DNA of 64,000 nt from Streptomyces sp. f51 (GTDB taxonomy: Bacteria; Actinomycetota; Actinomycetes; Streptomycetales; Streptomycetaceae): contig NZ_CP149798.1 in NCBI RefSeq assembly GCF_037940415.1, positions 5,179,001 through 5,243,000 of the forward strand. The letters are read 5' to 3'. The position numbers and the translations under genes are program-made. Below, in pieces: positions 37,906 to 46,914 of this stretch; positions within the stretch are counted from its first letter, which is position 1, and every line of letters starts with the position of its first letter. The notes under the pieces are model-generated. The model was not told the DNA's origin, made no database searches, and saw nothing but the letters and a program-made list of their open reading frames with translations.

Positions 37906-38706
37906 GTGAGAAGGTCACATTGGTGTGCGAGCCTGGCGGCGCTGGGAGGCCTGACCGGCTCTCTGATGCTCGGCGCCTCCGTCTCGTCCGCGGCGCCCGA
38001 CCGTCCGGACGCCGGCCGCGCGGCCGGCGTCCACACCCTGTCCGCCACCCCGGAGCCGAAGCCGGCCCCCGGGCATGTGAAACCGGGGGACGAACACGCC
38101 GGGTCGGACCCCTCGCGCGTGTGCCGGGGGCTCGTGCCGGACCCCATCCCGCCGCGGCTGCGCCGTCTCTACTTCTGCGGTGACTGGCGCCTCGGCCCCA
38201 GGTGGCTCCCGACCCGGGGCGTCCTGGGACGCATCCTCGACCGGTACGACCGCCTCGGCGGTCTCACCGCCGTGCAGTTCCTCGACAAGTGGTGGGACCC
38301 CACCGCCGACTCCGGCCAGGGCGACTGGCGTTACCCGCCGGACGACGGCTACACCCACAGGAACGGGACCGTGCTCGCCGCCCCGCTGGTGCTCCACGCC
38401 GGACTGCGGCTCGACCGCTTCGGCAGCGAGGCGGGCCGCTTCCTGGCCCCCAAGGGCACCAAGTACGGCAAGCGGGCCATCCCGCCGTCGAGCCTCGACA
38501 CCATGGACCCGCGCTACCCGAACAACTACCACTCCTACCGGCTCGCCAAGGACGTGACCGTCTGCGCGGGCAGGACCGCCCCCGGGTTCGAGCAGCCCGG
38601 CCTCGGCGTCCAGTACGTCACGTCGAGCAAGTTCTGCCCGGACATCCCCCGCACCACGGTGGCGGACCTCGTGAGCAACGGCACGCTGGTCCGCACCCGC
38701 ACCTGA
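37906..38706 (+). CDS. secreted TNT-domain protein, predicted NAD(P)+ glycohydrolase toxin
   Basis: A 266-residue secreted protein starting at GTG 37906 (AGGAGG just upstream) with signal peptide RRSHWCASLAALGGLTGSLM, cleavage near SSA-AP at about 30. After a proline-rich linker and the FCGDWRLGPRW segment, the C-terminal half carries the tuberculosis-necrotizing-toxin (TNT) pattern: LRLDRFGSEAGRFLAPKGT, PNNYHSYRL, FEQPGLGVQYVTS. The GVQY glutamine aligns by eye with the NAD-site glutamine of the mycobacterial toxin (inference). Four cysteines remain in the mature protein, consistent with export and disulfides. Known TNT domains hydrolyse NAD+. The following small gene may encode the immunity protein. 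No secretion fusion partner (ESX, T7) is present. Confidence 0.85.
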   Translation: MRRSHWCASLAALGGLTGSLMLGASVSSAAPDRPDAGRAAGVHTLSATPEPKPAPGHVKPGDEHAGSDPSRVCRGLVPDPIPPRLRRLYFCGDWRLGPRWLPTRGVLGRILDRYDRLGGLTAVQFLDKWWDPTADSGQGDWRYPPDDGYTHRNGTVLAAPLVLHAGLRLDRFGSEAGRFLAPKGTKYGKRAIPPSSLDTMDPRYPNNYHSYRLAKDVTVCAGRTAPGFEQPGLGVQYVTSSKFCPDIPRTTVADLVSNGTLVRTRT

Positions 38707-38800
38707 TCCCCGCCCACCCCGAGGGTGGCGCACGACCGCGCGCGGAAGCCGGACCCGGCGACGAAAGGGGCCGGCTCCGCCCCGGCGGAAGGCCGATCGC

Positions 38801-39259
38801 ATGGACCGGTTCGCCCTGTGCAGGGCCCTCCGGGAGGCCGGGGTCCCCGCCGCCTCCTACGAGATCGCGGACTGCCCCGGCGTCCACCGCGCGGCCGACC
38901 GCTGGTTTCTCGACGGCCGCGAAGGGGACTGGAGCGTGGGCGTCCACGAGCGGGGGACCCGCGAGGTCTTCGAGCGGTTCACCGACGAGGACGAGGCCTG
39001 CCGATGGCTCCACGACCGGCTCCTCGGCGCGGAGCCGCCCGCCACGGATCCCGCACCCGCGTCCGGAGAGCCGGACGGTCCGGAGCCCGACCCCGAAGCC
39101 CTGCAACGCCGGGCCGACGACGAACTCGACGCGGCCCTCGCCGCGCTGCGCCGCGGAGCCGCCGGGCCCGGCGGCGAACACCCCGGGGAAGCCACGGAGG
39201 ACGACGGTCCCGCCCAGGGGCGGCCGCCCTTTGGGCCGACGCGGGGCGGGGAGAGCTGA
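38801..39259 (+). CDS. small acidic protein, candidate TNT immunity protein
   Basis: The 152-residue protein has no signal peptide or membrane segment. A compact N-terminal domain (residues 1-78: FALCRALREAGVPAASYEIAD, RWFLDGREGDWSVGVHERGTREVFERFTDEDEACRWLHDRLL) is followed by a disordered, strongly acidic Pro/Glu/Asp-rich tail. I do not recognise a named family with certainty. It lies 94 bp downstream of a secreted TNT toxin on the same strand, the classic position of a cytoplasmic immunity gene, which must protect a producer from NAD loss before export. Function is inference from context. Its stop codon is 1 bp from the stop of a convergent ABC gene, leaving no room for a terminator. Confidence 0.6.
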   Translation: MDRFALCRALREAGVPAASYEIADCPGVHRAADRWFLDGREGDWSVGVHERGTREVFERFTDEDEACRWLHDRLLGAEPPATDPAPASGEPDGPEPDPEALQRRADDELDAALAALRRGAAGPGGEHPGEATEDDGPAQGRPPFGPTRGGES

Positions 39260-39260
39260 G

Positions 39261-41036
39261 TCAGCCCTCCGACGGGCCGACGCCCCCGGCCTCCTCCGCG
39301 TCACCGTGCCACGAGTGCCACAGCGCCGCGTACGGTCCTCCGGCCGCCACCAGCTCGTCGTGCGTGCCCAGTTCGGTGAGCCGGCCGTCCTCCATCACCG
39401 CCACCCGGTCGGCGTCGTGCGCGGTGTGCAGCCGGTGCGCGATCGCGATGACGGTCCGTCCCTCCAGCACGGTGGCCAGGGCGCGCTCCGTGTGCCGGGC
39501 GGTCGTCGGGTCCAGCAGCGCCGTGGCCTCGTCGAGGACCAGGGTGTGCGGGTCGGCGAGCACCACCCGCGCCAGCGCCAGCTGCTGGGCCCGTGAGCCG
39601 TCGACGCGCACGGCCTCGGGACCCAGCTCGGTGTCGAGACCGTCCGGGAGCTCCCCGGCCCACTCGGCCGCCCCCACCGCGGCGAGCGACGCCCACAACG
39701 CCTCGTCGGTGGCGTCCGGTTCGGCGATGAGCAGGTTGTCACGGACCGTGCCGAGGAACACATGGTGCTCCTGGGTGACCAGGACGACGTGCCGCCGCAG
39801 CTGCTCCGGGTCGAGGTCGACCACCGGCACCCGCCCGACCGTCACCGTCCCGCTGCCCGGAGCGTCGACCCCCGCCAGCAGTCTGCTCAGCGTGGTCTTC
39901 CCTGCGCCCGAGGGGCCCACGACGGCCAGCCGCTCCCCGGGCCGCACCGTCAGATCCACCCCGCGCAGCACCTCGCCGCCCCGCTCGTAGGCGTACCGCA
40001 CCCCGGTGACGTCGATCCGGTCGTCCACCGGCACCGGAGATCCGGCCGAGGCGGCGCGCGGCGCGCCCGCGAGACCCTCCACGCGGGCGAACGAGGCCCC
40101 GCTGCTCTGGAGTTGCTCGACCCGGTTCAGGATCTGGTCCAGCGGCTCGGCGAGCCGGTGCAGATAGAGCGTCGCGGCGACCACGGTGCCGAGGCTCAGC
40201 GTCCCCCGGGCGTGCAGCGCGCCGCCCACCAGCAGCACGGCGACGACCGGCACGACGTACGAGATCTCCACGGCCGGGAAGAACACGCTGCGCAGGAACA
40301 GCGTCCGCATCCGCGTCACCCGGGAGACCTCCAGCGCGTCCCGGCTCGCCCGGACCCGGAGCCCGCCCAGGCCGAACGCCTCCACCGTGCGGGCGCCGGA
40401 CGCGGTGGCCGCGAGGATCTCGGCGACCTCGGAACCGGCGGCCCCCTGCGCGAGATAGGCGCCGCGCGCCCGGCGCAGATACCAGCGCAGCGCGAACCCG
40501 ATGCCGGTCAGGCCCAGCACCCCGCAGACGCCGAGCAGCGGGTCGATGGCGAAGACGGCGACGAGCACGAACAGCGCCTGCGCACCGGAGATCAGCAGCT
40601 GGGGTCCCGTGTCGCGCAGGGTGGTGCCCACCACCGTGACGTCGGTGGTCCCGCGTGCGGTGAGATCGCCGGTGCCCGCCCGTTCCACCACCGAGGCGGG
40701 CAGGGTCAGCGTCCGCTCCACGAACTGCTCCCGCACCCGCGCGAGGGACCGCTCGCCGAAGCGGTAGCCCACGAAGCCGGCCCAGCGCGACAGCAGCAGC
40801 TGGACCAGCGCGGCCGCGACGATGACGAGCGCCGGCCCGTCCACCGCCGCCACACCGGCGCCCCCGCGCACGTCGTCGATCATCCGCCCGAGCAGCCAGG
40901 GGCCGACCAGTCCGGCCCCGGCGGCCAGCGCGTTGAGGGCGAGGACGGCGGCGAACATCCGCCCGTCCGCGCGGATCAGCCGTGCCGCCGCCCGCCGCAC
41001 CTCGGCGGGCCCCGCCACCGGCAGCCGGTCCGTCAC
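39261..41036 (-). CDS. ABC exporter half-transporter with degenerate signature motif
   Basis: A 591-residue fused permease-ATPase. Six hydrophobic segments fill residues 1-310, and the nucleotide-binding domain follows with intact Walker A (VVGPSGAGKTTLSRLL near 375), Walker B (TLVLDEATALLD near 500) and H-loop (IAIAHRLHTAHDAD). The signature, normally LSGGQ, reads DGSRAQQLALAR and is degenerate. Its partner encoded just upstream has the opposite defects, so together they can build one working ATP site. GTG 41036 overlaps the partner's stop (GTGA). Last gene of a four-gene exporter operon. The substrate is unknown. Confidence 0.9.
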   Translation of the reverse strand: MTDRLPVAGPAEVRRAAARLIRADGRMFAAVLALNALAAGAGLVGPWLLGRMIDDVRGGAGVAAVDGPALVIVAAALVQLLLSRWAGFVGYRFGERSLARVREQFVERTLTLPASVVERAGTGDLTARGTTDVTVVGTTLRDTGPQLLISGAQALFVLVAVFAIDPLLGVCGVLGLTGIGFALRWYLRRARGAYLAQGAAGSEVAEILAATASGARTVEAFGLGGLRVRASRDALEVSRVTRMRTLFLRSVFFPAVEISYVVPVVAVLLVGGALHARGTLSLGTVVAATLYLHRLAEPLDQILNRVEQLQSSGASFARVEGLAGAPRAASAGSPVPVDDRIDVTGVRYAYERGGEVLRGVDLTVRPGERLAVVGPSGAGKTTLSRLLAGVDAPGSGTVTVGRVPVVDLDPEQLRRHVVLVTQEHHVFLGTVRDNLLIAEPDATDEALWASLAAVGAAEWAGELPDGLDTELGPEAVRVDGSRAQQLALARVVLADPHTLVLDEATALLDPTTARHTERALATVLEGRTVIAIAHRLHTAHDADRVAVMEDGRLTELGTHDELVAAGGPYAALWHSWHGDAEEAGGVGPSEG

Positions 41037-42811
41037 AGCGCCACCTCCTCGTCCACGCCCGCCACGGGACCCGTGGCCCCCGTCGCCTCATCGTCCGGCT
41101 CCGTGTCCTCGTCCGGTTCCGTGTCGCGGGCCACCAGCGAGCGGTATCCCGGTTCCGTGCGCAGGAGTTCGCGGTGGGTGCCGGTGGCCGCGGCCTTGCC
41201 GTCGACCAGGAAGCAGACGGTGTCCGCGTGGTCGAGCACGAGCGGCGACGTGCTGGTCACGACGGTCGTACGGCCCGAACGGGCGGCGCGCAGCCGGGCC
41301 GCGACGCTCGCCTCCGTGTGGGCGTCGAGTGCCGAGGTGGGTTCGAGGGCGAGCAGCACCTCGGGGTCGGTGAGCAGCGCGCGGACGAGCCGGACCCGCT
41401 GGCGCTGCCCGCCGGACAGGTTCCGGCCCTGGGCGTCGACGGCCGCGTCGAGGCCGTCGGGCAGCCCGAGGACGATGTCGTCGGCGGCGGCCGTGCGCAC
41501 GGCCTCGGCGACCGTCTCCTCGGCGGGCTCCCTGCGCCCCCCGACCACCTCGCGCAGGGTGCCGGCGAACAGGTCGGCCTCGTTGTCGGCGACCAGGATC
41601 CGCTCCCGCACCTGGGACAGGGCGACCGCGTCGAGCCGTACACCGCCCCAGGTCACGTCCGACGAGGAGTACCGGCCGAGCCGGTCGACCACGGCCGCGG
41701 ACTGTTCCGGCCGGGCCCCGGCCAGCGCGGTCAGCCTCCCCGGGACCACCCGGACCCCGGACTCCGGATCGTGCAGGACCGCGGGGGACCCCGGGGCGTC
41801 GGGCGCGTCCGGGGGCGAGACGACCGGCTCCAGGGACAGGAACCGCACGACGCGCCGCGCGGCCACCACGGCCCGCGCGAGTTCGTAGCCGCAGTCGATG
41901 AAGAAGTACACCGGCAGGATCAGGACCGCCGCGTAGCCGTACACGGACACCAACTGGCCGACGGAGATCTCCCCCTGGGCCGCCAGCCGGGCCGCGAGCC
42001 AGGTCACCACGGCCAGGAACACGGACGGCAGGCCCATGCCCAGCGCCTGGATCCAGCTGGTCACCGCGCCGACCCGGTAGCCCTGTTCGCGCAGCTTGCG
42101 CGAGTCGCGGCGGAACGCGTCCGCGAACAGCCCCTTGCCGCCGAGGCCGTTGAGGACACGCAGGCCGCCCGCGAGGTCGCCGATCCGCGCGGTCAGTACG
42201 GACTGCCGTTCGCGGTAGCCCGTCTCGGTCCCCTGGAGCCGGAGCGTGAGCGGCCCGACGAGCCCGGCCGTCAGCGGCACCCCGAGCAGGAGCACCGCGG
42301 ACAGCTGCACCGAGACCGGCAGCAGCAGCGCCGCCACCACGCCGTAGGTGACGATCGCGGCCAGACCGGGCCCGACGACCGTCAGCGAGTTGCTGATCGT
42401 GTCCACGTCGCGGACGCCGACCGTGACGATCTCCCCCGTGCCGGTCTGCCGCGCCAGCGCCGCGCCGAGCCGGGCCGCGTGCTCGACCACGAGCTTGACC
42501 GTACGGAAGTTGGCGTCCATCCGGACCTTGGTCATGGTGCGGTGCCGCACCACGCCGAGACCGGCGTTGAACACGCCCGTGGCGAGCACGGCGGCCGTCC
42601 ACCCCGCGAGCGCCGCCCCGTCGCCCGGTGCCAGTCCGTCGTCGATCGCCCGGGACAGCAGATACGGCGTCAGCGCCATGAGCCCCATCCACACGGAGGA
42701 GACCACCGCCCCGGTGACCGACCGGCGCGTCTGCCGGGTGACCAGCCACCACAGGAACCGCCAGCCGCCCCGGCGGTCCGGTGTCCCCGGATCCGCGTAC
42801 GTGTCGATCAT
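41033..42811 (-). CDS. ABC exporter half-transporter lacking Walker A
   Basis: A 592-residue fused permease-ATPase. The membrane domain occupies residues 1-310 (GAVVSSVWMGLMALTPYLLSRAIDDGL opens it). In the ATPase domain the signature NLSGGQRQRV is intact, but the Walker A position reads GARPEQSAAVVDRL with no GKS/T, the Walker B line LLALEPTSALD has Leu for the Mg-binding Asp, and the H-loop reads TSTSPLVLDHAD with no His. So this subunit cannot hydrolyse ATP in its own site and can only contribute its signature to the partner. It is coupled to the next gene by GTGA. Degenerate partners are known in heterodimeric exporters, but loss of Walker A is extreme. Confidence 0.9.
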   Translation of the reverse strand: MIDTYADPGTPDRRGGWRFLWWLVTRQTRRSVTGAVVSSVWMGLMALTPYLLSRAIDDGLAPGDGAALAGWTAAVLATGVFNAGLGVVRHRTMTKVRMDANFRTVKLVVEHAARLGAALARQTGTGEIVTVGVRDVDTISNSLTVVGPGLAAIVTYGVVAALLLPVSVQLSAVLLLGVPLTAGLVGPLTLRLQGTETGYRERQSVLTARIGDLAGGLRVLNGLGGKGLFADAFRRDSRKLREQGYRVGAVTSWIQALGMGLPSVFLAVVTWLAARLAAQGEISVGQLVSVYGYAAVLILPVYFFIDCGYELARAVVAARRVVRFLSLEPVVSPPDAPDAPGSPAVLHDPESGVRVVPGRLTALAGARPEQSAAVVDRLGRYSSSDVTWGGVRLDAVALSQVRERILVADNEADLFAGTLREVVGGRREPAEETVAEAVRTAAADDIVLGLPDGLDAAVDAQGRNLSGGQRQRVRLVRALLTDPEVLLALEPTSALDAHTEASVAARLRAARSGRTTVVTSTSPLVLDHADTVCFLVDGKAAATGTHRELLRTEPGYRSLVARDTEPDEDTEPDDEATGATGPVAGVDEEVAL

Positions 42812-42881
42812 CGGCCCTCTTCCGTCACTGATTCCGCCCCTCGGCCGGCCGCTCTCCCGCCCGCCGCCTTCCCCGCCGCCG

Positions 42882-44939
42882 TCAGACGAGGCTGTCGCGC
42901 CACGCCCGGTGCAGATCCGCGAACCGGCCGGTGCCCGCGACGAGTTCGCCGGGTGTGCCGTCCTCGACGATCCGCCCGTGCTCCATGACCAGCACCCGGT
43001 CGGCGATCTCCACCGTCGACAGCCGGTGCGCGATGACCACCGCCGTCCGCCCCCGCAGGACCGTCGACATGGCGCGCTGCACCGCCCGTTCGCCCGGGAT
43101 GTCCAGGGAGCTGGTCGCCTCGTCGAGGATCAGCACGGCCGGGTCGGCGAGCAGGGCCCGCGCGAAGGCCACGAGTTGCCGCTGGCCCGCGGAGATACGG
43201 CCGCCGCGCTTGCGTACGTCCGTGTCGTAGCCGTCGGGCAGGGCGCTGATGAAGTCGTGCGCGCCGATCGCCTTCGCGGCCTGCTCGATCTCCTCGCGGG
43301 AGGCCTCGGGGCGGCCGATCGCGATGTTCTCGGCGACCGTGCCCGAGAACAGGAACGCCTCCTGGGTCACCATCACGACCCCGCGCCGCAGTTCGGGTAC
43401 CGGCAGTTCGCGCAGATCGACGCCGTCGAGCAGGACCCGCCCCTGGGAGGGGTCGTAGAACCGGGCCAGGAGTTTGGCCAGGGTCGACTTGCCGGCGCCC
43501 GTCGAGCCGACCACGGCGACCGTCTGACCGGCGGGGAGCGTGAGCGAGAAGGTGGGCAGTACCTCCCCGCCGGTGCGGTACGCGAACCGGACGTCCTCGA
43601 ACTCGACCGCGCGGCCCGGGTGTTCGGAGGCGAGGGCGGGCAGCTGCCGGGGTGCGGAGGGCTCGGGCACGGAGGGCGTCTGGGCCAGCAGCCCGGCGAT
43701 CTTCTCCAGCGAGGCCGCCGCGGACTGGTAGGAGTTCAGGAACATGCCGAGGCGGTCGATGGGGTCGTAGAGCCTGCGCAGATACAGGACGGCCGCGGCG
43801 AGGACGCCGAGCGCCAGCGACCCGGACGCGACCCGGTAGGCACCCCACAGCACGATGCCCGCGACCGCCGTGTTGGCGACGAGCCGTGAGCCCACGACGT
43901 ACCGGGCCATCTCCAGCAGGGCGTCGCCGTTCGTCCTCTCGTGCCGCTTGTTGAGCACCGCGAACTCGGCCTCGTTGGCTGCCTCCCGGCGGAACGCGCG
44001 CACCGGCCGGATGCCGTTCATCGTCTCCGCGAACTTCACGATCACCGCGGCGATCGTCGTCGAGCGGACCGCGAAGATGCGGCCCGCGCGCCGCTGGTAG
44101 CGCCGGATGAGCAGATACAGCGGCACGAAGGAGACCACCGCGACCGCGCCCAGGCCGGCGTCCAGCCACAGCAGCATCGCCGAGATGTAGACGAAGGACA
44201 GGATGACGGTGACGAGTTCCTGGAGCCCCTCGCTGAGCAGTTCGCGCAGCGACTCGACGTCCGTCGTGGAACGGGAGATCAGCCGGCCCGAGGTGTAGCG
44301 CTCGTGGAAGTCGACGCTGAGCGCCTGGGCGTGCCGGAAGATCCGGCCGCGCAGATCGAGCAGCACGTCCTGGTTGACCCGCGCCGAGGTGAGGATGAAC
44401 GCGTACTGGAGGGCGCCGGAGGCCGCCGAGCACAGCGCGTAGGCGACACCGACGGCGATCAGCGGTCCGTGGTCGTCCTGCCGGAAGGCCGGTACGGCAC
44501 GGTCGATGGCGTACGCCACGAGCAGCGGGCCCGCCTGCACGGCGGCCTGCTGGAGCAGCAGCAGCACGGTGGTGACGGCCACCCGGACCCGGAGCGGGGC
44601 GAGCAGCGAGCGCAGCAGCGTCGCGGTCGCTCCCGGGGGAGCGGGCAGCGTGTCGTGGTCGAAGGGGTCCTGGTGCGCCCCGGTCCCGGAGGCCGCCCGG
44701 TCCTTCCGCCGCCGACGGCCGGGACCGCCGTCCGGGCCTGTTCCGGTGCCGGGATCGGCGCCGCCGCCGGGACCACGGCCGTCCCCCGTGCCGGGATAGT
44801 GGCCGTCTCCGGTGCCGGTGCCACGGCCGTCTCCGGTGCCGGTGCCGCGGTCGGCTCCGGTGCCGGGGGTGGCCGGGGCCCCGTCCCGTTCCTCGTTCGG
44901 TTCCTTGCCCGGTGCGGTGGTCGTGGGCGCCGCCGTCAT
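42882..44939 (-). CDS. ABC exporter half-transporter, canonical catalytic subunit
   Basis: The 685-residue product starts at ATG 44939, overlapping the preceding gene's stop as ATGA. Residues 1-95 are a low-complexity Gly/Thr/Asp/Pro region with GTGTGDGR-type octapeptide repeats. The permease domain follows (SLLAPLRVRVAVTTVLLLLQQ onward), then the ATPase domain with Walker A VVGSTGAGKSTLAKLL, signature RISAGQRQL (a mild LSGGQ variant), Walker B VLILDEATSSLD with catalytic Glu and H-loop VIAHRLSTVEIAD. Its partner has Asp in place of the catalytic Glu, so this pair resembles BmrC/D or TM287/288 heterodimers. Substrate unknown; lipid or drug export is typical. Confidence 0.92.
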   Translation of the reverse strand: MTAAPTTTAPGKEPNEERDGAPATPGTGADRGTGTGDGRGTGTGDGHYPGTGDGRGPGGGADPGTGTGPDGGPGRRRRKDRAASGTGAHQDPFDHDTLPAPPGATATLLRSLLAPLRVRVAVTTVLLLLQQAAVQAGPLLVAYAIDRAVPAFRQDDHGPLIAVGVAYALCSAASGALQYAFILTSARVNQDVLLDLRGRIFRHAQALSVDFHERYTSGRLISRSTTDVESLRELLSEGLQELVTVILSFVYISAMLLWLDAGLGAVAVVSFVPLYLLIRRYQRRAGRIFAVRSTTIAAVIVKFAETMNGIRPVRAFRREAANEAEFAVLNKRHERTNGDALLEMARYVVGSRLVANTAVAGIVLWGAYRVASGSLALGVLAAAVLYLRRLYDPIDRLGMFLNSYQSAAASLEKIAGLLAQTPSVPEPSAPRQLPALASEHPGRAVEFEDVRFAYRTGGEVLPTFSLTLPAGQTVAVVGSTGAGKSTLAKLLARFYDPSQGRVLLDGVDLRELPVPELRRGVVMVTQEAFLFSGTVAENIAIGRPEASREEIEQAAKAIGAHDFISALPDGYDTDVRKRGGRISAGQRQLVAFARALLADPAVLILDEATSSLDIPGERAVQRAMSTVLRGRTAVVIAHRLSTVEIADRVLVMEHGRIVEDGTPGELVAGTGRFADLHRAWRDSLV
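44742..44874 (-). repeat. 24-bp repeats in the N-terminus of an ABC gene
   Basis: Copies of a unit like CCGTCTCCGGTGCCGGTGCC recur with 24-bp period (for example near 44808 and 44832) and encode GTGTGDGR-type octapeptides in the N-terminal extension. Boundaries are approximate. Confidence 0.65.
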
Positions 44940-46840
44940 CGGTCGTCCTCCTCTGCACCCGACATCAGGTGGGCGTACTCGGCATGGGTGCGCAGCAGTT
45001 CGTGGTGGGTGCCGACCGCCGCGATGCGGCCGCCGGAGATCAGGGCCACCCGGTCGGCCAGCAGGACCGTGGACGGGCGGTGGGCCACGATCAGCGCGGT
45101 CGTCTCCGCCAGCACCCGGCGCAGCGCGGCCTCGACCGCCGCCTCGGTGTGCACGTCCAGCGCCGACAGCGGGTCGTCGAGGACCAGGAAGCGCGGGCGG
45201 CCGACCACCGCGCGGGCCAGCGCGAGCCGCTGCCGCTGGCCGCCGGAGAGGCTGAGGCCCTGCTCGCCGACCTGCGTGTCCGTGCCCTCGGGCAGGGTGT
45301 GCGCGAACTCGGCCTGGGCGACGGCGAGGGCGCGGTCCAGCTCGGCCCGGCCCGCGGTCCCGGGTGCGCCCATCAGGACGTTCTCGCCGACGGTGGCCGA
45401 GAAGAGGGTGGGTTCCTCGAAGGCGACGGCGACGAGTTCGCGCAGTTCCCCGCGGGGCATGGCGGCGATGTCCCGGCCGTCCAGGGTGATGCGTCCGGAC
45501 GTCACCTCGTGCAGCCGGGGGACGAGCGCGGTGAGGGTGGTCTTTCCGGTGCCGGTGGCGCCGACGAGCGCCATGCTCTCGCCGGGGCGGACGTGCAGGT
45601 CGATCCGGGCCAGCACGGGGGGCGTGTCCGGGGGTGCGTCGGGATAGCGGAACTCGACACCGTGGAACCGCAGCCCGCCCTCGCCGTCGGCGGCTCGGGC
45701 GCCGTGCCCTGCCGCCCGGCGGTCGTCCCGCGCCTCCGTGGCGCCGTCGCCGCGCACGGCCGCGGCCGCGGACTCCCGCGCCTTCGCCGGTACGGCGGTA
45801 CGTACCGCGGCGTCGGCCGGTGCCGTCCGCGTGTCCGACTCCGGGGTCGCGTTCATGACCTCGAAGTACCGTTCCGTGGCCGTCCCCGCCTCCTGGCTCA
45901 TCGCGATGAGGAAGCCGATGGAGTCGACGGGCCAGCGCAGCGCGAGCGCGGTCGAGAGGAACGCGACCAGCGTGCCGGCGGACAGCTCGCCGTCGGCGAC
46001 CTGGACCGTGCCGAGGACGAGGGCGGCGCCGATGGCGAACTCGGGCAGGGTGACGATGACGCCCCAGATGGAGGCGAGCAGCCGGGCCTTGACCAGCTCC
46101 GTGCCGCGCAGCGTCCGGGACAGCTCGCGGAACGCCCGCGCCTGGCTGCGGTGACGCCCGAACCCCTTGATGATCCGGATGCCGAGCACGCTCTCCTCGA
46201 CCACCGTCGTCAGGTCGCCGACCTGGTCCTGGGCCCGCCGCGCCACCTCCGAGTAGCGCCGCTCGAAGGACCAGCAGACGACCATCACGGGGACGGCGGG
46301 GGCGAGGAGCACCAGCCCGAGGGTCCACTGCTGTGCCAGCATGATCGCGATGCCCGCGAGGATCGTCACCCCGTTCACCAGCAGGAAGGTCAGCGGGAAC
46401 GCCAGGAACATGCGGACCAGCATCAGGTCGGTGGTCGCCCGTGACAGCAGCTGGCCCGACGCCCAGCGGTCGTGGAAGGCGACCGGCAGCCGTTGCAGAT
46501 GGGCGTACAGACCGGCCCGCATGTCCGCCTCGACCCCGGCCAGCGGACGGGCCACCAGCCAGCGGCGCAGCCCGAACAGACCGGCCTCGGCGATGCCGAG
46601 GAGCAGCAGGTACAGCGCTCCGAGCCAGACACCCGCCGGATCGTGCCCGGCGACCGGGCCGTCCACCATCCACTTCAGGATCAGCGGGAACACGAGCGAG
46701 AGACAGGAGGCGACCACGGCGACGGCCGCCGCGCCGAACAGTCGCGCCCGCACCGGGCGCACATACGGCCACAGGCGCAGCAGGCTGCGTACGGTCGAAC
46801 GGTCGGGGGGATCCGGGGTGGCTGCGTCGGAGGTGCTCAT
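44936..46840 (-). CDS. ABC exporter half-transporter with Walker B Glu-to-Asp
   Basis: The 634-residue product from ATG 46840 is the first gene of the exporter operon. Six helices occupy residues 20-320 (LFGAAAVAVVASCLSLVFPLILKWMVD opens them). A linker of about 70 residues rich in Ala/Arg separates the ATPase domain, which has Walker A LVGATGTGKTTLTALV, signature LSLSGGQRQRL and H-loop IVAHRPSTVLLAD, but Walker B is FLVLDDPLSALD with Asp in place of the catalytic Glu. This is the usual mark of the degenerate site in heterodimeric exporters. TAGGCT lies 8 nt before the ATG with no clear ribosome-binding site, so the mRNA may be near-leaderless. Confidence 0.92.
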   Translation of the reverse strand: MSTSDAATPDPPDRSTVRSLLRLWPYVRPVRARLFGAAAVAVVASCLSLVFPLILKWMVDGPVAGHDPAGVWLGALYLLLLGIAEAGLFGLRRWLVARPLAGVEADMRAGLYAHLQRLPVAFHDRWASGQLLSRATTDLMLVRMFLAFPLTFLLVNGVTILAGIAIMLAQQWTLGLVLLAPAVPVMVVCWSFERRYSEVARRAQDQVGDLTTVVEESVLGIRIIKGFGRHRSQARAFRELSRTLRGTELVKARLLASIWGVIVTLPEFAIGAALVLGTVQVADGELSAGTLVAFLSTALALRWPVDSIGFLIAMSQEAGTATERYFEVMNATPESDTRTAPADAAVRTAVPAKARESAAAAVRGDGATEARDDRRAAGHGARAADGEGGLRFHGVEFRYPDAPPDTPPVLARIDLHVRPGESMALVGATGTGKTTLTALVPRLHEVTSGRITLDGRDIAAMPRGELRELVAVAFEEPTLFSATVGENVLMGAPGTAGRAELDRALAVAQAEFAHTLPEGTDTQVGEQGLSLSGGQRQRLALARAVVGRPRFLVLDDPLSALDVHTEAAVEAALRRVLAETTALIVAHRPSTVLLADRVALISGGRIAAVGTHHELLRTHAEYAHLMSGAEEDDR

Positions 46841-46914
46841 CAGGACCGAGCCTACGATTCGCCACTGACAGTGCCCACCGAGTTTTCGGCGCACCTGGAT
46901 CGTTCGAGGGGTCG

